DNA of 64,000 nucleotides from Massilia sp. YIM B02443 (lineage in GTDB: Bacteria > Pseudomonadota > Gammaproteobacteria > Burkholderiales > Burkholderiaceae_D), in the NCBI RefSeq assembly GCF_030411955.1, contig NZ_JASNRA010000020.1, positions 1 through 64,000 on the forward strand, in the 5' to 3' direction. Below are positions 8,709 through 16,528 of this stretch, piece by piece. The first letter of the stretch is position 1. Each line of letters opens with the position of its first letter. Position numbers and translations under genes: made by a program. The notes under the pieces are model-generated. The model was not told the origin of the DNA, did no database searches, and was given only the letters and a program-made list of their open reading frames with translations.

Positions 8709-10538
8709 TCACGCCTGCAACACATAGTTGCCGGGCGCGGCCGGCGCATTGGCCGGCGGCGCCGGCGGCGCCACCTGCGCCCCGGCATGGCGCGCCAGCC
8801 AGCCTTCCCAGGCCGGCCACCAGCTGCCGTTCACCTGCGGCACGCGCGCCTGCCAGCTGTCCGGGTCGACGTAGGGTGAGTCATGTCCATGCACCGCCAC
8901 CTGGTAGCTGCGCCGCATGCTTCCCGGCGGCGACACCACGCCGGCGTTGTGTCCGCCGCTGGTCAGGATGAACGTGATCTCGGTATCGGTCAGCGGAATG
9001 ATCTTGTACACCGAACGCCAGGGCGCCACGTGGTCGGTGAGCGCGCCGACGGCGCACACCGGCACGTCGATGTCGCTGAGCGACACCGGCCGCCCGCCGA
9101 CCAGGTAGCGCGCGCTGGCCAGGCTGTTCCTGAGGAACAGCCGGTGCAGATACTCGGCATGCATGCGGTAGGGCATGCGGGTGGCGTCGGCGTTCCACGA
9201 CATCAGGTCGGTTTCCTGGTCGGGCAGGTCGAGCAGGTAGTGACGCAGCCGGCGCGACCACACCAGGTCGTTCGAGCGCAGCAGCTGGAAGGCGCCCGCC
9301 ATCTGGCGCGTATCCAGGTAACCCTGCTGCCACATGGCCGCTTCCAGGAAGCTGACCTGGCTGTCGTCGATGAACAGCGACAGTTCGCCCGGCTCGGTAA
9401 AGTCGACCTGGGCCGCCAGCAGCGAGATGCTGGCCAGCCGGTGATCGTGGTCGCGCGCCATCGCCGCCGCCGCGATCGCCAGCAGCGTGCCGCCTAGACA
9501 GTAGCCGGCCGCATTCACCTGGCGCGCGCCGGTCTGCGCCAGGATGGCGTCGATGGATGACATGATGCCCAGCTGGCGGTAATCGTCCATGGTCAGGTCG
9601 CGGTCTTCGGCCTGTGGATTCTTCCACGACACCATGAACACCGTGTGCCCATGCTCGACCAGGTAGCGCACCAGCGAGTTCTGCGGAGAAAGGTCGAGGA
9701 TGTAGTACTTCATGATCCAGGCCGGCACGATCAGGAGCGGCGTCGCGTGCACGGTCGGCGTGACCGGATCGTAGCGCAGCAGTTCCACCAGCCGGTTTGC
9801 CATCACCACCTTGCCGGGCGTTACGGCCACTTCGACCCCAGGCCGGTAGCCGACCGGTCGCGCCCGGCCCGCCAGCGCGTCGTGGGCGTCGCGCATGGCG
9901 CGCAGCGAGCCGCGCACCAGGTTCATGCCGCCGCTGGCGAGGGTGGCTTGCTGCACCACCGGATTGGTCGAGACGAAATTCGACGGCGCCACGCCGTCGA
10001 GCAATTGCCGCGCGACGAAGGTAACCACGTCGGCGTGATGCGGCGCCACTCCGCGCACGGTGGAGGTGGCGCGGTGCCACCATTGCTGGCCCATCAAAAA
10101 GGCTTGGCTCAGCTGGTGCCAGGGCCAGGCGTTCCAGGCCGGATCGCTGAAGCGTTTGTCCTGCGCCAGCGGGCGCACCGGATCGGCGCCGTGGTGGCTC
10201 GGATCGGTGACGTAGGTCCACCAGCGCTGCCAGCCCATCATGGCGTCAATGAACAACTCCTGCTGCTTGTCGGGCAACATCATCAGGTGACTGGCCCAGT
10301 CGAACCACGCCATGCCGAGCGCGGCCGGCGACAGGTGGCCGGTCATGCGCCCGAGCGCCGCCCACAGGATCAGGTCGGTGTGATGCTTGCCGCCCGCCAC
10401 CCGTGCATGGCGGTGGATGCCGCCTTGCCAGGCGCTGCCTTCGAGCCGGCGTTCACTGTTGGCAGGGTCGGGACGCGCATCGGGACGCGCATCGGGACGC
10501 GAATCGGGACGCGAATCGGGACGCGAATCGGGCGCCAT
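8709..10538 (-). CDS. phaC: PHA synthase-like protein (second PhaC)
   Basis: PhaC polymerises (R)-3-hydroxyacyl-CoA into polyhydroxyalkanoate. The 609-aa product has the class I N-terminal domain and an alpha/beta hydrolase domain with the modified lipase box GYCLGG (nucleophile Cys), Asp in GALTDHVAPW and His in SGGHNAGVVSPPG, so the catalytic triad is intact. The first 24 residues consist of DSRP/DARP tetrapeptide repeats encoded by a 12-bp tandem array. It starts 13 bases after a universal stress protein gene and probably shares its transcript. It is distinct from the phaC at 45925, which sits next to phaR. The ATG has only a weak ribosome binding site, so translational coupling is possible. 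Confidence 0.88.
   Translation of the reverse strand: MAPDSRPDSRPDSRPDARPDARPDPANSERRLEGSAWQGGIHRHARVAGGKHHTDLILWAALGRMTGHLSPAALGMAWFDWASHLMMLPDKQQELFIDAMMGWQRWWTYVTDPSHHGADPVRPLAQDKRFSDPAWNAWPWHQLSQAFLMGQQWWHRATSTVRGVAPHHADVVTFVARQLLDGVAPSNFVSTNPVVQQATLASGGMNLVRGSLRAMRDAHDALAGRARPVGYRPGVEVAVTPGKVVMANRLVELLRYDPVTPTVHATPLLIVPAWIMKYYILDLSPQNSLVRYLVEHGHTVFMVSWKNPQAEDRDLTMDDYRQLGIMSSIDAILAQTGARQVNAAGYCLGGTLLAIAAAAMARDHDHRLASISLLAAQVDFTEPGELSLFIDDSQVSFLEAAMWQQGYLDTRQMAGAFQLLRSNDLVWSRRLRHYLLDLPDQETDLMSWNADATRMPYRMHAEYLHRLFLRNSLASARYLVGGRPVSLSDIDVPVCAVGALTDHVAPWRSVYKIIPLTDTEITFILTSGGHNAGVVSPPGSMRRSYQVAVHGHDSPYVDPDSWQARVPQVNGSWWPAWEGWLARHAGAQVAPPAPPANAPAAPGNYVLQA
10468..10527 (-). repeat. Five tandem 12-bp repeats at the 5' end of the second phaC
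   Basis: The unit TCGGGACGCGMA (plus-strand reading, M = A or C) occurs five times in a row, with a sixth partial copy. Two units end in CA and three in AA. On the coding strand each unit gives Asp-Ser/Ala-Arg-Pro. Copy changes would alter the protein by four residues without shifting the frame. Confidence 0.9.
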
Positions 10539-10551
10539 GATGCGGATCGCC

Positions 10552-11400
10552 TCAGTGCGCCAGCAACAGCGGCGTGCTGCTGGCGCCCAGCAGCGACCGT
10601 GTGACGCCGCCCAGCACGAATTCGCGGTAGCGGCTGTGGCCGAAGGCGCCGGCCACCAGCAGCCCGGCGCCTTCGCGCCGCGCCACGCCCATCAGCGCGT
10701 CGCCGGTGGCGCCGCGCGACTGCTCCAGCACCACCTCGACCTTCACGCCGTGGCGCGCCAGGTGCAGGGCCATGTCGGCGCCCGGCTCTTCGCCATGGAC
10801 GTCGGCCATGGCGTCCGGATTGACCAGGGTGAGCTTGACCGCATCGGCCTGCAGCAGCAGCGGCAGCGCGGCCGAGATGGCGCGGATCGCCTGCATGCTG
10901 CCGTCCCAGCCGGCTACCACCGTGCCCGGGAAGTGCTGCGCTTGCCAGCCGGGCGGCACCACCAGGATCGGCCGCGCGCCGTGCAGGGCGATGTATTCCG
11001 GCAGCGCCCGGGCCTGCGCCGGCACGCCGAGGACGGCGACCGGTTCGGATTCGCGGCTCACTACCACCAAGTCGGCGTAGCGCGATTCGAGCAGCAGGGC
11101 GAAACGGGCATCGTCCTCGAGCATGCGGGTCTCGTACGAGGCCACGCCGCGGCGCTGCACCGCTGTGCCGAACTCGTCCAGGCGGGCCCGTACCGCGGCG
11201 CGCATGCCGCTGAAGTCGGACTCGGGCATCATCGGCGCGCCCATGGAGCCGATCAGCAGCGAATAGTCGAACCAGGAAATGCCGGTGGCCGCGCTGCCGA
11301 TCAGGTGGGCGTCGAACAGATTGGCCAGCAGGGCGCCGGCGCGCACCCGCGATTCCTGTTCGGGACTGCCGTCGACGTGCACCACGATGGTCTTGTACAT
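10552..11400 (-). CDS. Universal stress protein with two tandem Usp domains
   Basis: The product is 282 aa, two UspA folds in one chain (about 1-140 and 150-280), as in UspE-type proteins. The first starts MYKTIVVHVDGS. The second ends with GAFGHSRYREFVLGGVT and following Ser, which fits the ATP-binding G-x2-G-x9-G-S/T pattern. It is cytoplasmic. AAAGGAA precedes the ATG. It is the first gene before the second PHA synthase, and a perfect FNR-type box lies about 135 bases upstream. This suggests low-oxygen or stress induction of both genes, which is inference from that site and from known anaerobic Usp regulons. Confidence 0.9.
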   Translation of the reverse strand: MYKTIVVHVDGSPEQESRVRAGALLANLFDAHLIGSAATGISWFDYSLLIGSMGAPMMPESDFSGMRAAVRARLDEFGTAVQRRGVASYETRMLEDDARFALLLESRYADLVVVSRESEPVAVLGVPAQARALPEYIALHGARPILVVPPGWQAQHFPGTVVAGWDGSMQAIRAISAALPLLLQADAVKLTLVNPDAMADVHGEEPGADMALHLARHGVKVEVVLEQSRGATGDALMGVARREGAGLLVAGAFGHSRYREFVLGGVTRSLLGASSTPLLLAH

Positions 11401-11532
11401 GCCGGTTCCTTTCGCCTGGATAAAGCGGCGCGTGGGCCAATGGCCGCGCAGGACGCGCGGGCGGCATGGCTACCTACTTGGATCGGTGCGCGGCTGCTTC
11501 ATTCCCGGATGGGATCGGCGTTCGGGTTGAAT

Positions 11533-11546
11533 TTGATGCGGATCAA
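11533..11546. promoter_or_regulatory. Perfect FNR/ANR-type binding site
   Basis: The palindrome TTGATGCGGATCAA matches the FNR/CRP-family oxygen-sensor consensus TTGAT-N4-ATCAA in all ten conserved positions. Its centre is about 139 bases before the Usp start codon. No clear -10 box was found at the distance expected for a class II site on either side, so the controlled promoter could serve the usp-phaC2 operon or a plus-strand small RNA. Confidence 0.75.
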
Positions 11547-11599
11547 AGGACTGTGGCTGCGTAACGCTACTGGGAAAGATTTCCAATGATCATATGACA

Positions 11600-11788
11600 A
11601 AGCAATATGTACGAATTTTCCGACGTGACGGCGCGATTCCGATTACCCGTCCCGGCACTTGTGCGCGGGGTCGATGGCCTCATACTAATAACCGTTACCG
11701 GCGATGTGGTCGGTTCTCTTGTGTCTCCATCTCAGCATGGCTGAGGATTCGGCCGCTGTCTGCTTCGTGCGACAGCGGCATTTTTTTT
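11600..11788 (+). ncRNA. Candidate small RNA ending at an orphan intrinsic terminator
   Basis: A textbook plus-strand terminator ends this gap, yet no plus-strand gene precedes it: both flanking genes read leftward. An unannotated transcript starting somewhere after 11550 is the simplest explanation. The 5' end is a guess. The alternative is that the hairpin only blocks antisense transcription into the DUF1287 gene. Confidence 0.35.
11752..11788 (+). terminator. Strong orphan Rho-independent terminator
   Basis: GCCGCTGTC and GACAGCGGC form a perfect 9-bp stem around a 10-nt loop, followed by A and eight T. It points rightward, into the 3' end of the leftward DUF1287 gene. Read leftward there is no T tract after the stem. 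Confidence 0.85.
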
Positions 11789-11795
11789 CGCGGAG

Positions 11796-12380
11796 TCAGG
11801 GAGCGGAGGTGAAGGGCAGGTAACGGTAGTGCCCGACCATCTTGAACGCGAACAGGATGTCCTCGACCTGGGTGCCGGCGCCGATATTGTGGATGACCAG
11901 CGGCGTGCCGTTGGCCGAGCGCTCGTCGGCCACGATCCCGATGTGCGGCAGGTGCGGCGGCAGCAGCCAGGTAACGATGTCGCCCGGCTTGTAGTCTCCC
12001 GCCCGCTCGCTGAGCGGCAGCGCGCTGCCATGGCGCCGGAAAAACACTTCCAGGTTGGGCACGCGGCGGTGGTCGATATTGGTGTCGGTCGACTTCAGGC
12101 CCCAATGCTTGGGATACGCCGACCATGCCGCGCGCATGTCGCGGTTCACCAGCGCCTGCAGGTCGATGCCGAGCTTGCGGTAAGCGCGGATCACGACGTC
12201 GGTACAGACGCCGCGGTCGGGCGGCACGTCGCCGCCGGGAAAGGCGAGCTTGCGGTAAGCAGGATCGTAGCCCGTCGTCACGCCGACCTGGGTGCGCGCA
12301 GCCTTGACCAGGTCTTTGGCAGATCGGGCATCCGCAAAAGGGACGCACAGGAATAGAAACACGGCAAGCAAAGGACGCAT
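11796..12380 (-). CDS. DUF1287 family secreted protein
   Basis: The product is 194 aa with a short N-terminal signal peptide (MRPLLAVFLFLCVPFADA). The body carries the DUF1287 pattern: GVTTGYDPAYRKLAFPGGDVP, then GVCTDVVIRAYRKLGIDLQ, PGDIVTW and HIGIVAD. This family resembles NlpC/P60-type papain-like amidases, with Cys in the CTDVV segment and His in HIGIV as the likely catalytic pair, so a cell-wall amidase role is possible. ATG at 12380 was preferred because GGAG lies 5 bases upstream; GTG at 12386 would place it too close. It is monocistronic. Confidence 0.82.
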   Translation of the reverse strand: MRPLLAVFLFLCVPFADARSAKDLVKAARTQVGVTTGYDPAYRKLAFPGGDVPPDRGVCTDVVIRAYRKLGIDLQALVNRDMRAAWSAYPKHWGLKSTDTNIDHRRVPNLEVFFRRHGSALPLSERAGDYKPGDIVTWLLPPHLPHIGIVADERSANGTPLVIHNIGAGTQVEDILFAFKMVGHYRYLPFTSAP

Positions 12381-12460
12381 GAACACTCCGTAGCTGAAGT
12401 GAAACCGCCAGATTGACCGGTCGAACGTGAAACGGATTGATGAGCGTCAGTGCTGCGTAG

Positions 12461-12477
12461 ACGCTCGGAACGAGCGT
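12461..12477 (-). terminator. Hairpin just downstream of tRNA-Leu
   Basis: ACGCTCG/CGAGCGT with a 3-nt loop begins about 9 bases after the CCA end of the tRNA on the minus strand. No T tract follows, so termination is only suggested. Confidence 0.35.
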
Positions 12478-12485
12478 GCTGAAGA

Positions 12486-12572
12486 TGGTGCCCGAAGCCG
12501 GGATCGAACCGGCACGCCATTGCTGGCACGGGATTTTAAGTCCCGGGTGTCTACCAGTTTCACCATTCGGGC
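12486..12572 (-). tRNA. tRNA-Leu (anticodon UAA)
   Basis: The minus strand folds into a full class II cloverleaf: acceptor GCCCGAA/TTCGGGC, discriminator A and an encoded CCA. The anticodon stem-loop GGGACTTAAAATCCC carries TAA, there is a long variable arm, and the T-loop reads GGTTCGATCC. The long variable arm and anticodon identify leucine. A -10-like TAGAAT (minus strand, 12587-12582) lies about 10 bases upstream. No integrase or attachment-site duplication is seen next to it. Confidence 0.95.
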
Positions 12573-12672
12573 AGCGGCAGAATTCTAGCACACGCATGCT
12601 GTTGCCGGAGCATAACTGCAATTTTGCTCTCCCGACATGCTTGATCATCGGCCACTGGGAAGGGCCAAGGTT

Positions 12673-12701
12673 TTGGCACCCCTGCCGGGATGGTGTAGCA
12701 T
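12673..12701 (+). promoter_or_regulatory. Candidate sigma-70 promoter of the ParB-like gene
   Basis: TTGGCA (5 of 6 consensus bases) and TAGCAT (4 of 6) are spaced by exactly 17 bp. The start of transcription would be about 45 bases before the TTG start codon at 12756. Confidence 0.5.
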
Positions 12702-12755
12702 GCCGGACGGCACCCCCGAACCCGAGGCGGTGCCCGTGAAGCACGAGGAAAAGAA

Positions 12756-13556
12756 TTGAACATCATTATCAACGACGAACTGCGTTCCTTCGTCGATCCG
12801 CTGACCGACATCGAATACGCCGCCCTGGAGCGCAGCCTGCAGGCCGAAGGTTGCCGCGACGCGCTGGTGCTCTGGCAGGACACCCTGATCGACGGCCATA
12901 ACCGCTACGAAATCTGCCGCAAGCACAATATCGAATTCCGCACCGTCCAGAACAACAGCTTCGCCTCGATCGAGGACGTGATGTTGTGGATGATCGACAA
13001 CCACCTGGCGCGCCGCAGCGTGTCCGATTTCCAGCGCGGCCTGCTGGCCCTGCGCAAGAAAGAAATCGTGACCGCGCGCATGGCGCAGAAGATGGCCGAG
13101 GAGCCGCCCGAGCCAAGCCCGGACGACATCGATTCGCGCCCGCCGCCGCCGTGGAACACGCGCGAGGAGGTGGCCAAGGCGGCGCGGGTGTCGAGCAATA
13201 CCATCAGCCAGATCGAACGCATCCAGAAGGCGGCCACGCCGCAGCTGGTGGAGGCGGTGCGCACCGGCGCCATCTCGATCAATGCCGCCGCGAATGTCGC
13301 CCAGCTGCCGCAGGAAGCGCAGATCGCGGCCGTGGCCGGCGGGCGCAAGGAATTGCAGCAGGCCGCGCGCCAGGTGCGCGAGCAGAAGATGGCGACCCGT
13401 CCGCGCAAGGAAAAGGAAGCGACCGAAGGCGGCGGCGACGACGTCGCCTCGCTGCGCAAGGAGATTGCCGCGCTCAAGGACCGCATGGCGACCTTGCTGA
13501 CCGAGAACGAACGCCTCAAGCAGCGCCTGATCAACGCCGGTCTCGACGACGCCTGA
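12756..13556 (+). CDS. Solitary ParB/Srx-fold nuclease-domain protein with coiled-coil tail
   Basis: The product is 266 aa. The N-terminal domain (about 1-110) has the ParB/Spo0J-type fold, marked by LIDGHNRYEICRKH where ParB proteins carry their nucleotide-binding GxRR motif; here the second Arg is replaced. A helix-turn-helix region follows (EEVAKAARVSSNTISQIERI, about 130-150). The last 45 residues form a charged coiled coil. No ParA, parS cluster or replication gene is nearby, so a role in plasmid-type partition is unlikely and a nucleoid-associated or regulatory role is possible. The start is TTG, supported by GAGGAA 5 bases upstream. Confidence 0.75.
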   Translation: MNIIINDELRSFVDPLTDIEYAALERSLQAEGCRDALVLWQDTLIDGHNRYEICRKHNIEFRTVQNNSFASIEDVMLWMIDNHLARRSVSDFQRGLLALRKKEIVTARMAQKMAEEPPEPSPDDIDSRPPPPWNTREEVAKAARVSSNTISQIERIQKAATPQLVEAVRTGAISINAAANVAQLPQEAQIAAVAGGRKELQQAARQVREQKMATRPRKEKEATEGGGDDVASLRKEIAALKDRMATLLTENERLKQRLINAGLDDA

Positions 13557-13588
13557 TCCGGCACGGCGCATAACACGGAGAAAAAAAG

Positions 13589-15853
13589 ATGCCCCTGTCA
13601 CGCTCGTCCATTGCACTCCTGACCGGCGCCATGCTGTTCGGCGCTACCGCCAGCGCGTCCCCGCAGGCCGTTGCGCCGAAGAAGACGCCGGTGGTTGCCG
13701 GCGCCGCCCAGAAACCGTTCAGCGCCGAAGAAATCGCGCGCTGGAAAAAGACGGCGGGGGCGGTGACGATCATGCGCGACAAATGGGGCATCCCGCACGT
13801 GTTCGGCAAGACCGACGCCGACGCCGTGTTCGGCATGCTGTACGCCCAGGCCGAGGACGATTTCAATCGCGTCGAACTCAACTACATCAATGCGATGGGA
13901 CGCCTGGCCGAGGTCGAAGGCGAGGGTGAAATCTGGCGCGACCTGCGCATGAAGCTGTACATCCAGTCGGACGATATGCGCGCCAAATATGCCGCCAGCC
14001 CGGAATGGCTCAAGCAGCTGATGATCGGTTTCGCCGATGGCCTGAACTATTATCTGTACACCCATCCGGAAGTGAAGCCGAAGCTGATCACCCGTTTCGA
14101 GCCCTGGATGGCGCTGACCTTCAGCGAGGGCAGCATCGGCGGCGACATCGAGTCGATCGAACTGAAAGACCTGGAAGCCTTCTACGGCAAGCCGCAACAC
14201 GCCGCCGCGCAAAAAGTGGCAGGGCTGGACAAGGGTTTCGACACCGAGCCGCGCGGCTCGAACGGCTTCGCGATCGCGCCCAGGCTGTCCGCCAGCGGCC
14301 ACGCGCTCTTGATGATCAACCCTCACACCTCGTTCTACTTCCGCCCAGAAATCCACATGGTGAGCGAGCAGGGCCTGAACGCCTATGGCGCCGTGACCTG
14401 GGGCCAGTTCTTCATCTACCAGGGCTTCAACGACAAGCTGGGCTGGATGCATACCTCGGGCGGCGGTGACGTGATCGATGAGTACCTGGAAACGGTGACC
14501 GAGCGCGACGGCAAGTTCTTCTACCGGTACGGCAAGGAACAGCGCCCGCTGCGCGCGGTGCCGATCGCGCTGCCATATAAGAAGACTGACGGAACAATGT
14601 CCAGCCGCGTTGTCACAGCATACTTCACCCACCACGGCCCGGTGGTGCGCAGCCAGGACGGCAAATGGGTGTCGGTCAGGATGATGGACGAGCCGCTCAA
14701 GGCGCTGACCCAGTCGTATATCCGCACCAAGGCGCGCGACTTCGCCGCGTTTACCAAGGCGATGGAGCTGCGCACCAATTCGTCCAACAACACGGTATAC
14801 GCCGATGCCAAGGGCAATATCGCCTATTTCCACGGCAATTTCATCCCGAAGCGTAACCCGGCCTATGACTGGACCCGTCCGGTCGATGGCAGCACCCCCG
14901 CCACCGAATGGCAGGGCCTGCACGCGATCCAGGACACCATCACCCTGTTCAACCCGGCCAGCGGCTACCTGCTGAACACGAATAACTGGCCGTGCACCGC
15001 CGCCGGCGCCAGCAGCCCGGTGTGCAAGAACTATCCGGCCTACATGTGGTCGCTGCCCGAGAACGCACGCGGGCGCAACGCGGCGCGCGTGTTCAAGGAA
15101 GTGCAGGCAAACAAGGGCGTGACCATCGACAGCCTGATCGCGGCGTCCTACGACACCCGCCTGCAAGCCTTCGAACCGCTGGTGCCGAAGGTGGTTGCCG
15201 ACCACGAGGCGCTGCACGCGAGCGATCCGCGCCAGGCCAGACTGGCCGGGCAGATCGCCGCGCTGCGCGGCTGGAACATGCGCTACGCCGCCGACTCGGT
15301 CCCGACTTCGCTCGCGATTTACTGGGGCCAGGAAATGGTGAAGCAGCATGGTGCACGCGCGCGGGCCGAGCGCATTCCGGTCGTGGACTACATCGGCGAG
15401 CGCCTGAGCCCGGCTGAGCGCCTGGATGCGCTGGTGCGAGCGTCCGACAAGCTGACCGCCGACTTCGGCAGCTGGCGTACGCCATGGGGCGAGATCAACC
15501 GCTTCCAGCGCATCAGCGGCGACGTCGACCAGCAATACGACGACAGCAAGCCGAGCTGGCCGGTGGCTTTCCCGTCGGCCAACTGGGGCTCGCTGGCCTC
15601 GTTCGGCATGGTGGCCAAGCAAAAGACCAAGCGCATCTACGGCGATCGCGGCAACAGCTTCGTCGCTGCCGTCGAGTTCGGTCCGAAAGTGCGCGCCAAG
15701 AGTATCCTGGCCGGTGGCCAGAGCAGCGACCCCAAGTCGCCGCACTTCGACGACCAGGCCGCGATGTATGCGCGCGGCGAATTCAAGGACGTGCTGTTCT
15801 ACAAGGAAGACATCGAACGCAAGCTGGAACGCAAGTACCATCCGGGAATGTAA
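13589..15853 (+). CDS. Penicillin acylase family N-terminal nucleophile hydrolase
   Basis: These enzymes are exported, then cut themselves into alpha and beta chains, and hydrolyse amides of penicillins, acyl-homoserine lactones or similar compounds. The product is 754 aa with a signal peptide (residues 1-24, ending ATASAS). The self-cleavage site is G-SNGFAIAP, which makes Ser at about position 224 the new N-terminal nucleophile. The later segment INPHTSFYFRPEIH fits the beta chain start of the aculeacin/AHL acylase branch. GGAG precedes the ATG. An acetyltransferase gene follows after 8 bp, so both may be co-transcribed. The substrate cannot be told from sequence. Confidence 0.88.
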   Translation: MPLSRSSIALLTGAMLFGATASASPQAVAPKKTPVVAGAAQKPFSAEEIARWKKTAGAVTIMRDKWGIPHVFGKTDADAVFGMLYAQAEDDFNRVELNYINAMGRLAEVEGEGEIWRDLRMKLYIQSDDMRAKYAASPEWLKQLMIGFADGLNYYLYTHPEVKPKLITRFEPWMALTFSEGSIGGDIESIELKDLEAFYGKPQHAAAQKVAGLDKGFDTEPRGSNGFAIAPRLSASGHALLMINPHTSFYFRPEIHMVSEQGLNAYGAVTWGQFFIYQGFNDKLGWMHTSGGGDVIDEYLETVTERDGKFFYRYGKEQRPLRAVPIALPYKKTDGTMSSRVVTAYFTHHGPVVRSQDGKWVSVRMMDEPLKALTQSYIRTKARDFAAFTKAMELRTNSSNNTVYADAKGNIAYFHGNFIPKRNPAYDWTRPVDGSTPATEWQGLHAIQDTITLFNPASGYLLNTNNWPCTAAGASSPVCKNYPAYMWSLPENARGRNAARVFKEVQANKGVTIDSLIAASYDTRLQAFEPLVPKVVADHEALHASDPRQARLAGQIAALRGWNMRYAADSVPTSLAIYWGQEMVKQHGARARAERIPVVDYIGERLSPAERLDALVRASDKLTADFGSWRTPWGEINRFQRISGDVDQQYDDSKPSWPVAFPSANWGSLASFGMVAKQKTKRIYGDRGNSFVAAVEFGPKVRAKSILAGGQSSDPKSPHFDDQAAMYARGEFKDVLFYKEDIERKLERKYHPGM

Positions 15854-15861
15854 AGGAAACC

Positions 15862-16410
15862 ATGGATTTGACTGAAAAGCAGAAGATGCTGGCCGGGATG
15901 CAATACCACGCCAGCGATCCGGAACTGCGTGCCGAACAGGCCGCCACCGGCGCCTGGCTGGCGCGCTACAACGCGGCGCTGGGCGACCCCGCCAGCTGGC
16001 ACACGCTGCTGCTCGAACGCATTGCGCGCGCCGGGCAGGGCGCCACGCTGCGTCCGCCGTTCCACTGCGACTATGGCTGGCACATCACGCTGGGCGCGCG
16101 CGTGTTCATCAACTTCGATTGCGTATTTCTCGACGTGGCGCCGATCACGATCGGCGACGATACCCGTATCGGTCCTGGCGTGCACATCTATACTGCCGAG
16201 CATCCGCGCGACCCGTCGCTGCGCCGTGCCGGCTTCGAATCGGGCAGGGCGGTGACGATCGGACGCAATGTCTGGATCGGCGGCGGCGCCATCATCCTGC
16301 CGGGCGTAACGATCGGCGACGACGCCATCGTCGGCGCCGGCAGCGTGGTCACGCACGATGTGGCGGCGGGCAGCCAGGTGGCGGGCAACCCGGCGCAGCC
16401 GATTGGCTGA
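15862..16410 (+). CDS. Maltose/galactoside O-acetyltransferase-like hexapeptide-repeat protein
   Basis: The product is 182 aa. The N-terminal Mac domain (MLAGMQYHASDPEL... about 9-60) and left-handed beta-helix hexapeptide repeats (ITLGARVFINFDC, TRIGPGVHI, VTIGRNVWIGGGA, VTIGDDAIVGAGS) identify an acetyl-CoA-dependent O-acetyltransferase of the Maa/LacA/NodL type. His in IYTAEHP is the usual catalytic base. The start at 15862 has AAAGGAAAC upstream; the longer in-frame reading is only antisense to frame and family length. Substrate is unknown. It lies 8 bp behind the acylase gene. Confidence 0.88.
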   Translation: MDLTEKQKMLAGMQYHASDPELRAEQAATGAWLARYNAALGDPASWHTLLLERIARAGQGATLRPPFHCDYGWHITLGARVFINFDCVFLDVAPITIGDDTRIGPGVHIYTAEHPRDPSLRRAGFESGRAVTIGRNVWIGGGAIILPGVTIGDDAIVGAGSVVTHDVAAGSQVAGNPAQPIG

Positions 16411-16462
16411 ACTGCGGCCTTGGCCCCGCATTCAGCGCTGGCGGCCACAGTTTCCTGCTTGA

Positions 16463-16468
16463 TATAAT
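16463..16468 (+). promoter_or_regulatory. Consensus -10 box before tdk
   Basis: A perfect TATAAT lies 61 bases before the GTG start of thymidine kinase. No good -35 element is visible at 16-18 bp distance, so strength is uncertain. Confidence 0.4.
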
Positions 16469-16528
16469 CCCGCACTTCGTTTCACCATCTCACGCGGTTT
16501 TCACGCACTCGGCAAGGCAGGACAGGCA

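Larger units (their letters stand above)
11401..11795. other. Intergenic region with FNR-type box and orphan terminator
   Basis: This 395-bp gap lies between two genes that both read leftward. It contains a perfect FNR/ANR palindrome (11533-11546) and a strong plus-strand terminator (11752-11788) with no plus-strand coding gene before it. The 11594-11812 frame on the plus strand runs through that terminator and is not credible as a gene. Base composition is lower in GC around 11570-11700 than in the genes. Confidence 0.6.

Noticed and set aside
11594-11812. Small plus-strand frame of 72 codons
   Set aside because: It runs through a strong terminator and into the 3' end of the opposite gene, with no ribosome binding site.
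12486-12572. tRNA-Leu as integration site of a genomic island
   Set aside because: No integrase, no repeated tRNA 3' end and no change in composition next to it.
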